A stretch of DNA of 64,000 nt from Thiogranum sp. (GCA_030148805.1 JASBSS010000011.1:62001-126000); one strand, 5' to 3'; shown: positions 29,820 through 39,795, counted from the first letter of the stretch. The notes: generated by a model not told the origin, from the letters alone. Numbers and translations are program-made.

Positions 29820-30370
29820 ACCTGCTGGAACGCTCACTCTTGGCGGGATTGCTGATCCTCAGCCTGGCCGGCGGCGCGCTCCTCTACCTGGAAAGCACAC
29901 GGCCCGAGCCGCTCTCGGCCGCCGCCGGCCCCAGCCGGCCCGACCTGGGGATCGACCGACCGCACTGGCGGATTTTCGATGCCCAGGGGAACCTTGGACG
30001 CGAGCTTTGGGCCACCCGACTGGAAAAGTGGCCTGACGCCGCCGCCCGGCTGACGTTGCCGCGGCTGGAGCTGGCGGACCGGCGCGCGCAACGCTGGCAG
30101 GCCTTGGCCCGCACCGGTTGGCTGGACGACGGGCGACACCTGCTTCTGGAGGAGGACGTCCGCCTGCGGCGCCAACCCCCGGCCGATCCGCTGCAGTTGC
30201 GCACCGAGCGCCTGCGCTTCGATGAAACAGCCGGACGGCTGGAAACCGATCAACCGGTTGTCTTGACGGCGGGGAACTGGCATTTTACCGCTACCGGTCT
30301 ACGCGCCGAGCTGGACCGGCCGCAGCTGCACCTGCAACTGCTGGAAAACGTACGGGGCGTACATGATTAG
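29816..30370 (+). CDS. lptC: LPS export protein LptC
   Basis: A bitopic inner-membrane protein linking the LptB2FG transporter to LptA. In 184 aa there is one N-terminal membrane helix (about 5-22) and a periplasmic beta-jellyroll. The start is GTG, overlapping the kdsC stop. Sequence similarity to LptC is weak as usual; the assignment rests on position, topology and length. Confidence 0.88.
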   Translation: MNLLERSLLAGLLILSLAGGALLYLESTRPEPLSAAAGPSRPDLGIDRPHWRIFDAQGNLGRELWATRLEKWPDAAARLTLPRLELADRRAQRWQALARTGWLDDGRHLLLEEDVRLRRQPPADPLQLRTERLRFDETAGRLETDQPVVLTAGNWHFTATGLRAELDRPQLHLQLLENVRGVHD

Positions 30371-30884
30371 AATTCACCCAGCCTGGTTGTGGCTGGCCGC
30401 GGGCTTGCTGCCTGCCGCCGGCTGGGCACTGTCGAGCGACCGCGACAAGCCCATGTCCATCGAGGCCGACCGGGTGGAGCTCAACGATGGCAAAGGGGTC
30501 AGCGTGTACCACGGGAACGTGAAGGTTTCCCAGGGCACGCTGCTGCTCACGGGCGACACCATGACGGTGTACAACAAGGGCGACAAGGTCGAGAAAGTGA
30601 TCATGGAAGGCACCCCGGCCACCTACCGCCAGCGTCCCGACAACAAAGACCAGGACGTGCGCGCGCGGGCCTTGCGCATGGAGTATTTCACCAACCCGGA
30701 ATACATCGTCCTGCTGAAGGAGGCGGAGGTAGAACAGGAAGGCAACCAGCTGCGCAGCGAGCGCATCGAGTACGATGTGGCCCGCGACAAGGTCAACGCC
30801 GGCACCAATCAACCCGATGAGCGCGTGCATATCACCATTCAGCCCAAAAACGAAAAAAAACAGAAAGACAGCGCGCAACCATGA
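30363..30884 (+). CDS. lptA: LPS transport periplasmic protein LptA
   Basis: The OstA-like bridge protein of LPS export. In 173 aa it has a signal peptide (about 1-22, ending GWA) and the OstA core: [26 protein letters not shown] and [12 protein letters not shown]. It overlaps lptC by 8 bp and lptB by 4 bp. The C-terminal tail is lysine-rich. Confidence 0.95.
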   Translation: MIRIHPAWLWLAAGLLPAAGWALSSDRDKPMSIEADRVELNDGKGVSVYHGNVKVSQGTLLLTGDTMTVYNKGDKVEKVIMEGTPATYRQRPDNKDQDVRARALRMEYFTNPEYIVLLKEAEVEQEGNQLRSERIEYDVARDKVNAGTNQPDERVHITIQPKNEKKQKDSAQP

Positions 30885-31606
30885 GTCGACTGGAGGCGCG
30901 CGACCTGAAAAAGAGCTATTCAGGTAAAACCGTGGTGGAATCGGTCTCGCTGGCGGTCAACAGCGGCGAAGTGGTCGGGTTGCTCGGCCCCAACGGTGCC
31001 GGTAAAACCACCTGCTTCTACATGATCGTGGGCCTGGTGCCGAGCGACGGCGGCTCGGTCTGGCTAGACGAGAAACCCCTGACCCGCTATCCGATGCACG
31101 TGCGTGCCCGCCACGGCGTCGGTTACCTGCCGCAGGAAGCCTCGGTGTTTCGCAAGCTCAGCGTGGCCGACAACCTGCTGGCGGTCCTGGAAATGCGCCG
31201 CGATCTGAACCGCCGGGCCCGCAGCGACAAACTCGAACAGCTGCTCCAGGAGCTGCATATCGCCCATCTGCGCGAGCAAAAGGGCCTGAGCCTGTCCGGC
31301 GGCGAGCGCCGACGGGTCGAAATCGCGCGCGCGTTGGCCATGGAGCCGCGTTTCATTCTGCTCGATGAACCTTTCGCCGGCGTCGACCCGATTTCGGTGA
31401 TCGACATCCAGCGGATCGTGGAACATCTGACCGAACGCAATATCGGCGTGCTGATCACCGATCACAATGTGCGCGAAACCCTCGGGATCTGCAACCGGGC
31501 CTATATCATCGGCAACGGTCATACCCTGGCCGAAGGGCCGCCCCAGGCCATTTTGCAGAACCAGCGGGTGAGAGACGTGTATCTGGGCGATAATTTCACC
31601 CTCTAG
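30881..31606 (+). CDS. lptB: LPS export ABC ATPase LptB
   Basis: The ATPase of LPS extraction. In 241 aa it has Walker [10 protein letters not shown], signature [15 protein letters not shown], Walker [14 protein letters not shown] and the H-loop [10 protein letters not shown]. The lptF and lptG genes are not in the window, as in other gammaproteobacteria where they lie elsewhere. Confidence 0.97.
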   Translation: MSRLEARDLKKSYSGKTVVESVSLAVNSGEVVGLLGPNGAGKTTCFYMIVGLVPSDGGSVWLDEKPLTRYPMHVRARHGVGYLPQEASVFRKLSVADNLLAVLEMRRDLNRRARSDKLEQLLQELHIAHLREQKGLSLSGGERRRVEIARALAMEPRFILLDEPFAGVDPISVIDIQRIVEHLTERNIGVLITDHNVRETLGICNRAYIIGNGHTLAEGPPQAILQNQRVRDVYLGDNFTL

Positions 31607-31642
31607 CCGTTTGTCGTGGCAATGAATAATGCTAATAAATAG

Positions 31643-31670
31643 TTCACTGGCACAATAAATGCAGTAGAAT
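31643..31670 (+). promoter_or_regulatory. rpoN promoter region with overlapping sigma-70-like and sigma-54-like elements
   Basis: TTCACT (31643-31648), 16 nt, TAGAAT (31665-31670) form a sigma-70-like promoter. Within it, TGGCAC at 31648 and GCA at 31661 give the GG-N10-GC spacing of a -24/-12 sigma-54 promoter. Both would start about 65-70 nt before the rpoN ATG. Confidence 0.5.
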
Positions 31671-31739
31671 GTCCCCTTGAACGCGGCGGCACATGGCCTG
31701 GCCGCGCCGGACAGAGATCCAACGACCCAACAATTACGT

Positions 31740-33218
31740 ATGAAGCAGTCCATTCAACTCCGACTCGGCCAGCACCTGACGATGACGCCGCAGCTGCAGC
31801 AGGCGATTCGCCTGCTGCAGCTCTCCACCCTGGAGTTGCAGCTGGAGGTCCAGACCGTCCTGGACTCCAATTTGATGCTCGAACCCGACGACGGCGAATC
31901 CTCGGCGCCCGCTTCCAGCGACGCCGCGCAGGAACCGCTCAATGGCCGTGAAAACGAGCGCGCCGACGGCGCCGAGGCGGAGGTCGCCAGCACCAGCGAG
32001 ACCATCCCGGAGGATCTACCGGTCGACACCAGCTGGGAGGATACCTATGACATGGGGGCGACCAGCTACAGCGCGCCGGCCGACGCGGACAACCGCGATT
32101 TCTTCGAGACCCACAACGGCGAAGGCCAGAGCCTGCACGAACACCTTTACTGGCAATTCGACCTCACGCCCTTCAGCGACGAGGATCGGATCATCGGCGA
32201 GGCGATTATCGACGCCATCAACGACGACGGTTATCTGTCGGTCGCTCTCGAGGATCTGCTGGAGAGCCTCGCGCCGCGCCTCGACGAGGAAACCGGCATT
32301 GAGGAGGTGCGCGCCGTCCTCCATCGGATTCAGCATTTCGACCCGGTCGGTGTCGGCGCCCGGGATCCCGCAGAATGCCTTACTATACAATTACTTGCAA
32401 TGGATCCATCGGTTCCTCTGCGGGATCAGGCGCTGACCCTGGTGCAGGAACACGTCAACCTGCTGGGAAATCGCGACTATAATCAGATCATGCGGCGCAT
32501 GAAGCTCTCGGAAGCGGAGCTGCATGAGATATTGAAGCTGGTGCAGACCCTGAACCCGCGCCCGGGTTCGCAGATTACCAGCACGCCGCCCCAGTACGTG
32601 GTTCCGGACGTGTTTGTGCTTAAGAAGAATGGCAAATGGCAAGTCGACCTGAACAGTGACGCGGCGCCGCGATTGCGCATCAACAGCCACTACGCCAGCC
32701 TGGTGAAACGGGCCGACAACAGCGAAGACAATACCTATTTGCGCAACCACCTGCAGGAAGCCCGTTGGTTCTTGAAGAGTCTGCAAAGCCGGCATGAAAC
32801 GCTGCTCAAGGTGGCCCGCTGCATTGTCGAGCGTCAGCGCAACTTTTTCGAGTACGGCGACGAGGCCATGAAACCCCTGGTGTTGCGCGACATCGCCGAT
32901 ACGGTGGAGATGCACGAGTCGACCATCTCCCGCGTCACCACCCAGAAATACATGCATACGCCGCGTGGAATCTTTGAATTCAAATACTTTTTCTCCAGCC
33001 ACGTGGGCACCGCCGACGGCGGCGAATGTTCCGCCACCGCCATCCGCGCCATCATCAAGAAGCTGGTGGCGGCGGAGAAACCCAACAAACCGCTGAGCGA
33101 CAGCAAGATCGCCAGCCTGCTCGCCGACCAGGGCATCAAGGTCGCGCGACGCACCATCGCCAAATACCGCGAAGCGATGGCCATCCCTCCTTCGAATGAA
33201 CGCAAACGCCTCGCTTGA
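31740..33218 (+). CDS. rpoN: RNA polymerase sigma-54 factor
   Basis: In 492 aa it has the Gln/Leu-rich activator-interaction region ([21 protein letters not shown]), an acidic linker (about 48-115), core-binding domains, the HTH ([20 protein letters not shown]) and the RpoN box [10 protein letters not shown] near residue 469. The ATG at 31740 gives the conserved start; an upstream in-frame codon at 31677 adds unmatched residues. It follows lptB as in E. coli. Confidence 0.97.
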   Translation: MKQSIQLRLGQHLTMTPQLQQAIRLLQLSTLELQLEVQTVLDSNLMLEPDDGESSAPASSDAAQEPLNGRENERADGAEAEVASTSETIPEDLPVDTSWEDTYDMGATSYSAPADADNRDFFETHNGEGQSLHEHLYWQFDLTPFSDEDRIIGEAIIDAINDDGYLSVALEDLLESLAPRLDEETGIEEVRAVLHRIQHFDPVGVGARDPAECLTIQLLAMDPSVPLRDQALTLVQEHVNLLGNRDYNQIMRRMKLSEAELHEILKLVQTLNPRPGSQITSTPPQYVVPDVFVLKKNGKWQVDLNSDAAPRLRINSHYASLVKRADNSEDNTYLRNHLQEARWFLKSLQSRHETLLKVARCIVERQRNFFEYGDEAMKPLVLRDIADTVEMHESTISRVTTQKYMHTPRGIFEFKYFFSSHVGTADGGECSATAIRAIIKKLVAAEKPNKPLSDSKIASLLADQGIKVARRTIAKYREAMAIPPSNERKRLA

Positions 33219-33241
33219 GGCCATGGACGAGGAGTTTATCC

Positions 33242-33571
33242 ATGCAAATCAACCTGACCGGACACCATGTCGATATCACCGATCCGCTGCGCAACTATGT
33301 GGGTGAGAAGCTCGAACGCCTGGAGCGCCATTTCGATCACGTCACCGACGTCCATGTGGTGCTGAGCGTGGAGAAACTGCGCCACACCGCCGAGGCCACG
33401 GTGCTGATCAGTGGCGGCAAACTGTTCGCCGACAGCACCGAATCCGACATGTACGCGGCCATCGACGGCCTCTCGGACAAGCTCGACCGCCAGATCAAGA
33501 AGCACAAGGAGAAACTCACCGACCATCACCGGGTCGAAGGCGCCAACAAGAAACATCTAGGGGAACCCTGA
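33242..33571 (+). CDS. hpf: ribosome hibernation promoting factor (short form)
   Basis: A 109-aa short HPF that binds the 30S decoding region and promotes 100S dimers in stationary phase. It has the MQINLTGHHVDITDPLRNYV start and the basic helix DKLDRQIKKHKEKL. There is no C-terminal dimerisation domain as in long HPF. The start at 33242 has GGAG at 33230-33233. Synteny with rpoN and ptsN supports the call. Confidence 0.95.
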   Translation: MQINLTGHHVDITDPLRNYVGEKLERLERHFDHVTDVHVVLSVEKLRHTAEATVLISGGKLFADSTESDMYAAIDGLSDKLDRQIKKHKEKLTDHHRVEGANKKHLGEP

Positions 33572-33626
33572 ACCGCGGCCGATGACCGGGCTACCCGTCA
33601 TCCCGCCCCAGCGACACAGAACTGCC

Positions 33627-34100
33627 ATGCAGATTGCCACACTTCTCAGCCCGGAGCGCGTCGCCTGTCACCAGGACAGCTCCAGCAAAAAACGCAGTTT
33701 GGAGCTGTTGAGCCACCTGCTGTCGGCGACGCTGCCGGGGTACTCCGAGGGCGAACTGTTCGACAGCCTGATCGGCCGCGAACGACTCGGCAGCACCGGC
33801 CTCGGTCACGGCGTGGCATTGCCGCACGGCCGCTTGAGCGGGCTGAGCGAACCGATCGCCGCCTTTATCAGCCTGGAACAGGGTGTGGACTACGACGCGG
33901 TGGACAACCAGCCGGTCGACCTGCTGTTCGCGCTGCTGGTACCGGAGGAGTCGACGGAAGAACACCTCAGGATCCTGGCCAGCCTGGCGGCCATGTTCAG
34001 CGACCCGCGGCTGTGCCAGGCGTTGCGCGAATGCCGCAATGGCCAGCAGTGTCTCGACCGCATCGAGCATTGGGACAGCGAGCGACAACTCTCGGCATGA
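33627..34100 (+). CDS. ptsN: nitrogen PTS EIIA-type regulator PtsN
   Basis: EIIA-Ntr, 157 aa, with the phosphorylation site H67 in GHGVALPHGRL. It accepts phosphate from an NPr/HPr and controls potassium transport and other systems rather than sugar uptake. The ATG at 33627 was chosen by family length. It overlaps hprK by ATGA. Confidence 0.95.
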   Translation: MQIATLLSPERVACHQDSSSKKRSLELLSHLLSATLPGYSEGELFDSLIGRERLGSTGLGHGVALPHGRLSGLSEPIAAFISLEQGVDYDAVDNQPVDLLFALLVPEESTEEHLRILASLAAMFSDPRLCQALRECRNGQQCLDRIEHWDSERQLSA

Positions 34101-35038
34101 GCCTCGACGCGTCCGTCGGCACCCTGTTCGAGAATCTGCAAAGCAAGCTCGATCTCCACTGGGCCGGCGGACATACCGGTCACAGCCGCACGATCAAGAA
34201 CCCGGACTCGGAGGCCGCGCGCACCGCCCTGGTCGGGCATCTCAATCTCATCCACCCCAACCGTGTGCAGGTGCTCGGCAAGGTCGAGATCCAGTATCTG
34301 GAGCGTCTGGGGGAAAGCTCGCGGCGTGACCTGATCGAACAGCTGTTCGACGGCACCAGCGACCTGGTGGTGATTGGCGACGACCTCGCGCCGCCGGAGG
34401 CGATCAAGCAGCGCAGTGAAGCCAGCGCCACGCCACTGCTGCAGTCCTCCAGCCCCACCGCGCAACTGGTCAATTATCTGCAGTACTATCTGACCAATCT
34501 GTTCGCCGACAAGATCACGCTGCACGGCGTGTTCATGGAGGTCTTCAGCGTCGGCATGTTGATTATCGGCGACCCCAGCGTCGGCAAGAGCGAACTGGCC
34601 CTGGAGCTGGTGGCGCGCGGTCACCGGCTGGTGGCCGACGACGCGCCGGTATTCGCCAAAACCTCGCCCGATACCCTCAACGGCCGTTGCCCGGAGATCC
34701 TGCGCGATTTTCTCGAAGTCCGCGGTCTGGGCATTCTCAATATCCGCGTCATGTTCGGCGACAGCGCCATCAAGCAGGCGCGTAACCTGCGCCTGATCCT
34801 GAAACTGGTGTCGATGAGCGAAGAGCAGATGCATTCCATCGATCGCCTGCACGGGGCGCGCTCGATCCAGACCATACTGGGCGTGGATATCCCCGAAATC
34901 ACCCTGCCGGTGGCGCCGGGGCGCAACCTGGCCGTGCTCGCCGAGGCCGCCGCGCGCAACCACGCCCTGCTGTGCAAGGGTTTCGACGCCGCTCGTCTGT
35001 TTATGGATCGACAAGCGCGTTTTATGGAAAATAGCTAG
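34097..35038 (+). CDS. hprK: HPr kinase/phosphorylase
   Basis: Phosphorylates HPr on Ser46 and removes the phosphate. In 313 aa it has Walker A GDPSVGKS (158-165), the catalytic H143 in TLHGVFMEV, and the HprK signature EVRGLGILNI (207-216). The HPr at 36358 keeps Ser46, so the pair is likely functional. E. coli lacks hprK; it is found in many proteobacteria in this same context. Confidence 0.96.
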   Translation: MSLDASVGTLFENLQSKLDLHWAGGHTGHSRTIKNPDSEAARTALVGHLNLIHPNRVQVLGKVEIQYLERLGESSRRDLIEQLFDGTSDLVVIGDDLAPPEAIKQRSEASATPLLQSSSPTAQLVNYLQYYLTNLFADKITLHGVFMEVFSVGMLIIGDPSVGKSELALELVARGHRLVADDAPVFAKTSPDTLNGRCPEILRDFLEVRGLGILNIRVMFGDSAIKQARNLRLILKLVSMSEEQMHSIDRLHGARSIQTILGVDIPEITLPVAPGRNLAVLAEAAARNHALLCKGFDAARLFMDRQARFMENS

Positions 35039-35106
35039 AAAACAGGGCACCTGTCACCCGATAATACCCCCCCTTGCGGTCGACAGGCAGCGATGGTGCA
35101 AACAAC

Positions 35107-35961
35107 GTGAAGCTCGTGATTGTCAGCGGACTGTCCGGTTCGGGCAAAAGTGTCGCCTTGCATACCCTGGAAGACCTGGGTTATTACTGCATCGACAATC
35201 TGCCCGCCGGTCTGCTCGGCGCGCTGGTCACGGAGTTGAGCAATGCCTCCAGCCCGGTGGCGCGCGCCGCGGTAGGCATCGACGCGCGCAACCTCACCCA
35301 GTCGCTGGCCGACATCAACGCCACCCTCGAGGACCTGCAAAGCCGGCAGATCGACAGCGAGATTCTCTACCTGAGCTGTGAAACCGACACCCTGCTCAAG
35401 CGCTTCAGCGAGACCCGCCGCCGCCATCCGCTGACCTACGATGGCCTGTCGCTGGCCGAAGCCATCGAGCGGGAACAGCAGCTGCTGGAGCCGATCGCCC
35501 AGTGCGCGGACCTGTCCATCGACACCACCCAGACGACCTTGCACCAGCTGCGCGACCTCATCGGCGAGCGCCTGGTGCGCCGCGGCGACAACAGCCTCTC
35601 GTTGCTGTTCGAGTCCTTTGGCTACAAGCACGGCATTCCGGTGGACGCCGACTTCGTCTTCGACGCCCGCTGTCTGCCCAATCCCCACTGGGAGCCGGAG
35701 CTGCGCCGCCTCACCGGACGCGATCAGGCGGTCTGCGATTTTCTCCAGCAGGAGGACTCGGTCGAGGCCATGTACGCCAGCCTGCGGGGGTTTTTCGAGC
35801 AATGGATTCCGGCCTTCGCCGCCGACAACCGCAGCTATCTGACCGTGGCCATCGGCTGTACCGGCGGCCAGCATCGCTCGGTGTATCTCACCGAACGCCT
35901 GGCCGCCCACTTTCGCCAGCGCTACCCGGGGGTGGCGGTGCGCCACCGGGAGCTGTCATGA
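35107..35961 (+). CDS. rapZ: RNase adapter protein RapZ
   Basis: A nucleotide-binding protein that in E. coli guides RNase E to GlmZ sRNA and so controls glucosamine-6-phosphate synthase. In 284 aa it has Walker A GLSGSGKS (8-15), the YYCIDNLPAGLL block and the C-terminal CTGGQHRSVYLTERL signature. The start is GTG at 35107; an in-frame TTG at 35074 is less likely. The leader contains no clear Shine-Dalgarno. Confidence 0.95.
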   Translation: MKLVIVSGLSGSGKSVALHTLEDLGYYCIDNLPAGLLGALVTELSNASSPVARAAVGIDARNLTQSLADINATLEDLQSRQIDSEILYLSCETDTLLKRFSETRRRHPLTYDGLSLAEAIEREQQLLEPIAQCADLSIDTTQTTLHQLRDLIGERLVRRGDNSLSLLFESFGYKHGIPVDADFVFDARCLPNPHWEPELRRLTGRDQAVCDFLQQEDSVEAMYASLRGFFEQWIPAFAADNRSYLTVAIGCTGGQHRSVYLTERLAAHFRQRYPGVAVRHRELS

Positions 35962-36368
35962 ACGTCGGCATACTGCTGCTGACCCACGGCCAGATCGGCA
36001 ACGCCTTGTTGCAGACCGCCGTCGAGGTCCTCGGCGTGTGCCCGCTGTCTTCCTGCGTGCTCTCGGCGCCCGCCGGCTGCGACCCGGAGAAAATCCTCAG
36101 TGAGGCCGGCGCCGCGCTCAACGAACTGGACAGCGGCGACGGCGTGCTGGTGCTCACCGATCTGTATGGTTCGACGCCCAGCAACATCGCCTGCAAGCTG
36201 CAGTTGCACGCCCAGGTGCGCGTGGTCACCGGGCTGAACCTGCCGATGCTGATCCGGGTGCTCAACTACCCTGGCCTGGAACTCGACGCGCTGCGCGACA
36301 AGGCGCTGTCGGGCGGCCGCGACGGCGTGCTCAGCTGCAACGCCGAAGGTAAACCGCATGCAGGATAA
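35958..36368 (+). CDS. mannose-type PTS EIIA domain protein
   Basis: A 136-aa EIIA of the mannose family with the phosphorylation site H10 in GILLLTHGQIG and the LTDLYGSTPSNIA block. It is a stand-alone domain with no EIIB, EIIC or EIID in the window, so it probably has a regulatory role. It overlaps rapZ by ATGA and HPr by 11 bp. Confidence 0.92.
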   Translation: MNVGILLLTHGQIGNALLQTAVEVLGVCPLSSCVLSAPAGCDPEKILSEAGAALNELDSGDGVLVLTDLYGSTPSNIACKLQLHAQVRVVTGLNLPMLIRVLNYPGLELDALRDKALSGGRDGVLSCNAEGKPHAG

Positions 36369-36627
36369 GACCGTCACCATCATCAACAAACTCGGCCTGC
36401 ACGCGCGCGCGGCGGCGCGCTTCGTCACCCTGGCCTCGTCCTTCGCCAGCGAGATAAAAGTGGTGCGTAACGGCCAGGAGGTCAACGGCAAGAGCATCAT
36501 GGGGGTGATGATGCTGGCCGCCTCGCGCGGCACCGACATCACCTTGATCGCCAACGGCGAGGACGAGCAGCAGGCGATCGCAAAACTGACAGAACTGATC
36601 GGACAGCGATTCGGTGAGGATGAATGA
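36358..36627 (+). CDS. ptsH: phosphocarrier protein HPr
   Basis: An 89-aa HPr with both regulatory sites: H15 in KLGLHARAAARF (phosphate from EI) and S46 in NGKSIMGVMML (target of HprK). It overlaps EIIA by 11 bp and ptsI by 4 bp. Confidence 0.96.
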   Translation: MQDKTVTIINKLGLHARAAARFVTLASSFASEIKVVRNGQEVNGKSIMGVMMLAASRGTDITLIANGEDEQQAIAKLTELIGQRFGEDE

Positions 36628-38360
36628 GTATCACCATTCCAGGCACCGGTGTCTCGCGCGGCATCGCCATCGGTCCGGTGCACCGCCTGGAAGGTGAGCA
36701 AAGCGAGATCTACGAAGCCGTCATCCCGCGCGAGCTGATCGAAAACGAAGTGGCGCGCTTTCGCCGCGCCGTGCGCATCGCCCGCCAGCAGCTTAAAGAC
36801 ATCCGCAACAGCATCCCCGAAACCACCCGCGCCGACATCACCGATTTCATCGACACCCATCTGCTGATGCTGGAAGACAGCATGCTGACCGCCGCGCCGG
36901 TGGAATTGATCCGTCAGCATCAGTGCAACGCGGAATGGGCCCTGAAGTCCCAGCGCGATGCGCTCGCCGAGGTCTTCGACGAGATGGACGACCCCTATCT
37001 GCGCACCCGCAAGGACGACGTCGACCATGTGGTCAGCCGTATCCAGCGCATCCTCATGCAAGAGGAATCGCAACCCCGGACCCAGGAAAGCGATCTGCGC
37101 GGCGCCATCGTCGTCGCCCACGATCTGACGCCGGCCGAGACCGCGCTGCTGCATCACCAGGGCGTGGCCGGGTTCGTCACCGAATCCGGCGGTCCGCTGT
37201 CGCACACGGCGATTCTGGCGCGCAGCCTGGGGCTGCCGGCGATCGTCGGCACCCACGTCACCCCCTATCAGATACGCGACGGCGACGTGGTGGTCCTGGA
37301 CGCCGCCGAGGGCGTGCTGCTGGCCGATATCGACCAGTCCACCCTCAAGGACTACCGGCGCCGGCAACGCGAAGAGCTCAAGCGCCAGAGCGACCTGCGC
37401 CGCATCAAGAACAAACCGGCGATCACCCTCGACGGCGTGCATATCGAACTGCAGGCCAACGTGGAGCTGCGCGACGACGTCCTGGCCGCGCGCCGGGCCG
37501 CGGCCGAGGGCATTGGGCTCTACCGCACCGAGTTCCTGTTCATGAATCGTAACGATCTTCCCGACGAGGACGAACAGTTGCAGCAGTATCTGAGCGTGCT
37601 CAAGGCGCTCAAGGGCCTGCCGATCACCATTCGCACCCTCGATCTGGGCGCGGACAAGCAATGCGGCCACGAACCACCCAGCGAGCACATCAGCGCCAAT
37701 CCGGCGCTGGGCCTGCGCGCGATCCGGCTGTGTCTGAAGCACGCCGAGCTGTTCCGACCCCAGTTGCGCGCCATTTTGCGCGCCTCCGCCAAGGGCCCAG
37801 TGCGCATGATGGTGCCGATGCTCTCCAACGCCCACGAACTCAACCAGGTGCTGGCGCTGATCGACGAGGTGAAACAGGAGCTGCAACGCGAGCACCTGGC
37901 CTTCGACTGGAACATGCCGGTCGGCGGAATGATCGAAGTACCCGCGGCCGCCCTTTCGGCCGGACTTTTCGCCCGGCGGCTCGATTTCCTCTCCATCGGC
38001 ACCAACGACCTGATCCAGTACACGCTGGCGATCGATCGCGTGGACGACGAGGTCACCTATCTCTACGACCCGCTGCACCCGGCGGTACTGCGCCTGATAA
38101 AGCTCGTCATCGACGCCGGGCTGACGCACGACACGCCGGTGGCGATGTGCGGCGAAATGGCCGGCGACACCCGCTACACGCGCCTGCTGCTGGGCATGGG
38201 CCTGAAGGAACTCTCCCTCCACCCCACCTCCTTGCTGGAAATCAAGCAGACCATCCAGCACTGCCGGGTGGCCTCGCTCAAACCGGTGGTCGACGACATC
38301 CTCGGCACGGACGATCCGCAGCGCATCGGCGAACTGGTCGAAGTTCTCAACAAAATGTGA
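36624..38360 (+). CDS. ptsI: PTS enzyme I
   Basis: The PEP-dependent phosphotransferase that charges HPr. In 578 aa it has the HPr-binding N-domain (1-145), the phosphohistidine H194 in GGPLSHTAILAR, the PEP-binding TIM barrel with GIGLYRTEFLFM and the catalytic C509 in VAMCGEMAGD. It lacks the N-terminal GAF domain of PtsP, so it is closer to PtsI. Last gene of the phosphotransfer cluster. Confidence 0.95.
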   Translation: MSITIPGTGVSRGIAIGPVHRLEGEQSEIYEAVIPRELIENEVARFRRAVRIARQQLKDIRNSIPETTRADITDFIDTHLLMLEDSMLTAAPVELIRQHQCNAEWALKSQRDALAEVFDEMDDPYLRTRKDDVDHVVSRIQRILMQEESQPRTQESDLRGAIVVAHDLTPAETALLHHQGVAGFVTESGGPLSHTAILARSLGLPAIVGTHVTPYQIRDGDVVVLDAAEGVLLADIDQSTLKDYRRRQREELKRQSDLRRIKNKPAITLDGVHIELQANVELRDDVLAARRAAAEGIGLYRTEFLFMNRNDLPDEDEQLQQYLSVLKALKGLPITIRTLDLGADKQCGHEPPSEHISANPALGLRAIRLCLKHAELFRPQLRAILRASAKGPVRMMVPMLSNAHELNQVLALIDEVKQELQREHLAFDWNMPVGGMIEVPAAALSAGLFARRLDFLSIGTNDLIQYTLAIDRVDDEVTYLYDPLHPAVLRLIKLVIDAGLTHDTPVAMCGEMAGDTRYTRLLLGMGLKELSLHPTSLLEIKQTIQHCRVASLKPVVDDILGTDDPQRIGELVEVLNKM

Positions 38361-38372
38361 CAGCGACGGGAC

Positions 38373-38400
38373 TTGTTGCCGCCGAACGGGCTGCTACACT
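38373..38400 (+). promoter_or_regulatory. candidate promoter for mgtE
   Basis: TTGTTG (38373-38378), 16 nt, TACACT (38395-38400), 36 nt before the mgtE ATG. Confidence 0.45.
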
Positions 38401-38436
38401 GCACAGCCAACCGCAACGCTAGCAACGGAAACCGTC

Positions 38437-39795
38437 ATGGCCGAAGCCGCCGACCAGCAAAACACCCAACAACGCCTGGAAATTCTCAGCGAGGCGCTGC
38501 ACAGCGGCACGGCCGAACAGGTGCGCCACCTGCTCGAGAGCCTGCATCCGGCCGAAATCGCCGATCTGCTGGAGTCGCTGCCGCACGAGCCGCGCGAAAT
38601 CCTTTGGGAACTGGTCGATACCGGCATCCAGGGTGAGGTGCTCACCGAGGTTAACGAGGAGGTCCGTGCCGGGCTGATCGAGGACATGGCGACCGCGCAG
38701 CTGGTGGCCATCACCGAAAGCCTGGACACCGACGATCTGGCCGACCTGCTGCAGGATCTGCCCGGCGCGGTCATTCACGAACTGCTGCATTCGATGGACA
38801 AGCAGAACCGGCAGCGGCTGGAAGCGGTGCTGTCGTACCCCGAGGACACCGCCGGCGGCCTGATGGATCTGGAGGTGGTCACGGTGCGCGCCAATGTCAC
38901 CCTGGATGTGGTGCTGCGCTACCTGCGCCTGCGCGGCACCATTCCGGATCTGACCGACAGTCTCATGGTGGTGGATCGGTTCGACCAATACCAGGGCATC
39001 CTGCCGCTGGCGACCCTGCTCACCAGTGACCCCGACGCCAGCGTCGCCGAGGTCATGGACCGCAGCGTGGACGGGATCCAGGCGAATATGAAGGATGTCG
39101 ACGTCGCCCGGCTGTTCGAGGATCGCGACTTCGTTTCGGCGCCGGTGGTCGACGAGCAGGGCAAGCTGCTCGGGCGCATCACCATCGACGACGTCGTGGA
39201 CGTCATCCGCGAAGAGGCCGACCACTCCTTCATGAGCATGGCCGGCCTGGACGAGGACAGCGACATCTTCGCCCCCGCCGTGACCAGCGCGCGCCGGCGC
39301 GCCATCTGGCTGGGGTTCAACCTGGCCACCGCCTTTCTCGCCTCGTGGGTGATCGGCCTCTACGAAGCGACGCTGCAACAGGTGGTTGCCCTGGCCGTGC
39401 TGATGCCCATCGTCGCCAGCATGGGCGGCATCGCCGGCAGTCAGACCCTGACCATCATGATCCGCGGGTTGGCCCTCGGGCAGGTGGGACCGAGCAATGC
39501 GCGCACCTTGATGCTCAAGGAAATCGCCGTCAGCGTGATGAATGGCCTCACCTGGTCTCTGGTGGTGGCGATGATCGTCACCGTGTGGTTCCGCAACGCC
39601 GAAATCGGCGCCATCATCGCCGCGGCGCTGATCGTCAACCTGGTGTGCGCGGCCGTGGCGGGCTTTGGCATTCCGCTGGCGCTGCGCCGCGTCGGCATCG
39701 ATCCGGCGTTGGCCGGCTCGGTACTACTGACCACGGTCACCGACGTGGTCGGGTTCATGGTCTTTCTCGGGCTGGGCACCTGGTTGTTGCTCTAG
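38437..39795 (+). CDS. mgtE: MgtE magnesium transporter
   Basis: A magnesium channel gated by intracellular Mg2+. In 452 aa it has the superhelical N domain (1-130), a CBS pair (about 140-260) and five membrane helices with the pore signature ASMGGIAGSQTLTIMIRGLALG. The gene follows ptsI after 76 nt with its own candidate promoter. Confidence 0.95.
   Translation: MAEAADQQNTQQRLEILSEALHSGTAEQVRHLLESLHPAEIADLLESLPHEPREILWELVDTGIQGEVLTEVNEEVRAGLIEDMATAQLVAITESLDTDDLADLLQDLPGAVIHELLHSMDKQNRQRLEAVLSYPEDTAGGLMDLEVVTVRANVTLDVVLRYLRLRGTIPDLTDSLMVVDRFDQYQGILPLATLLTSDPDASVAEVMDRSVDGIQANMKDVDVARLFEDRDFVSAPVVDEQGKLLGRITIDDVVDVIREEADHSFMSMAGLDEDSDIFAPAVTSARRRAIWLGFNLATAFLASWVIGLYEATLQQVVALAVLMPIVASMGGIAGSQTLTIMIRGLALGQVGPSNARTLMLKEIAVSVMNGLTWSLVVAMIVTVWFRNAEIGAIIAAALIVNLVCAAVAGFGIPLALRRVGIDPALAGSVLLTTVTDVVGFMVFLGLGTWLLL

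Noticed and set aside
30832-30884. A-rich tail of lptA (aaaaacgaaaaaaaacag) as a frameshift site
   Set aside because: The lptA frame reads through to a normal stop that overlaps lptB; no alternative product is gained.
35041-35106. GATAAT and the C-run before rapZ as a promoter and terminator
   Set aside because: The hexamer lacks a -35 partner and the C-run is on the wrong strand for a U-tract.
35922-38261. 779-aa open frame on the minus strand opposite ptsI, HPr and EIIA
   Set aside because: Crosses three real genes; no motif or start signal.
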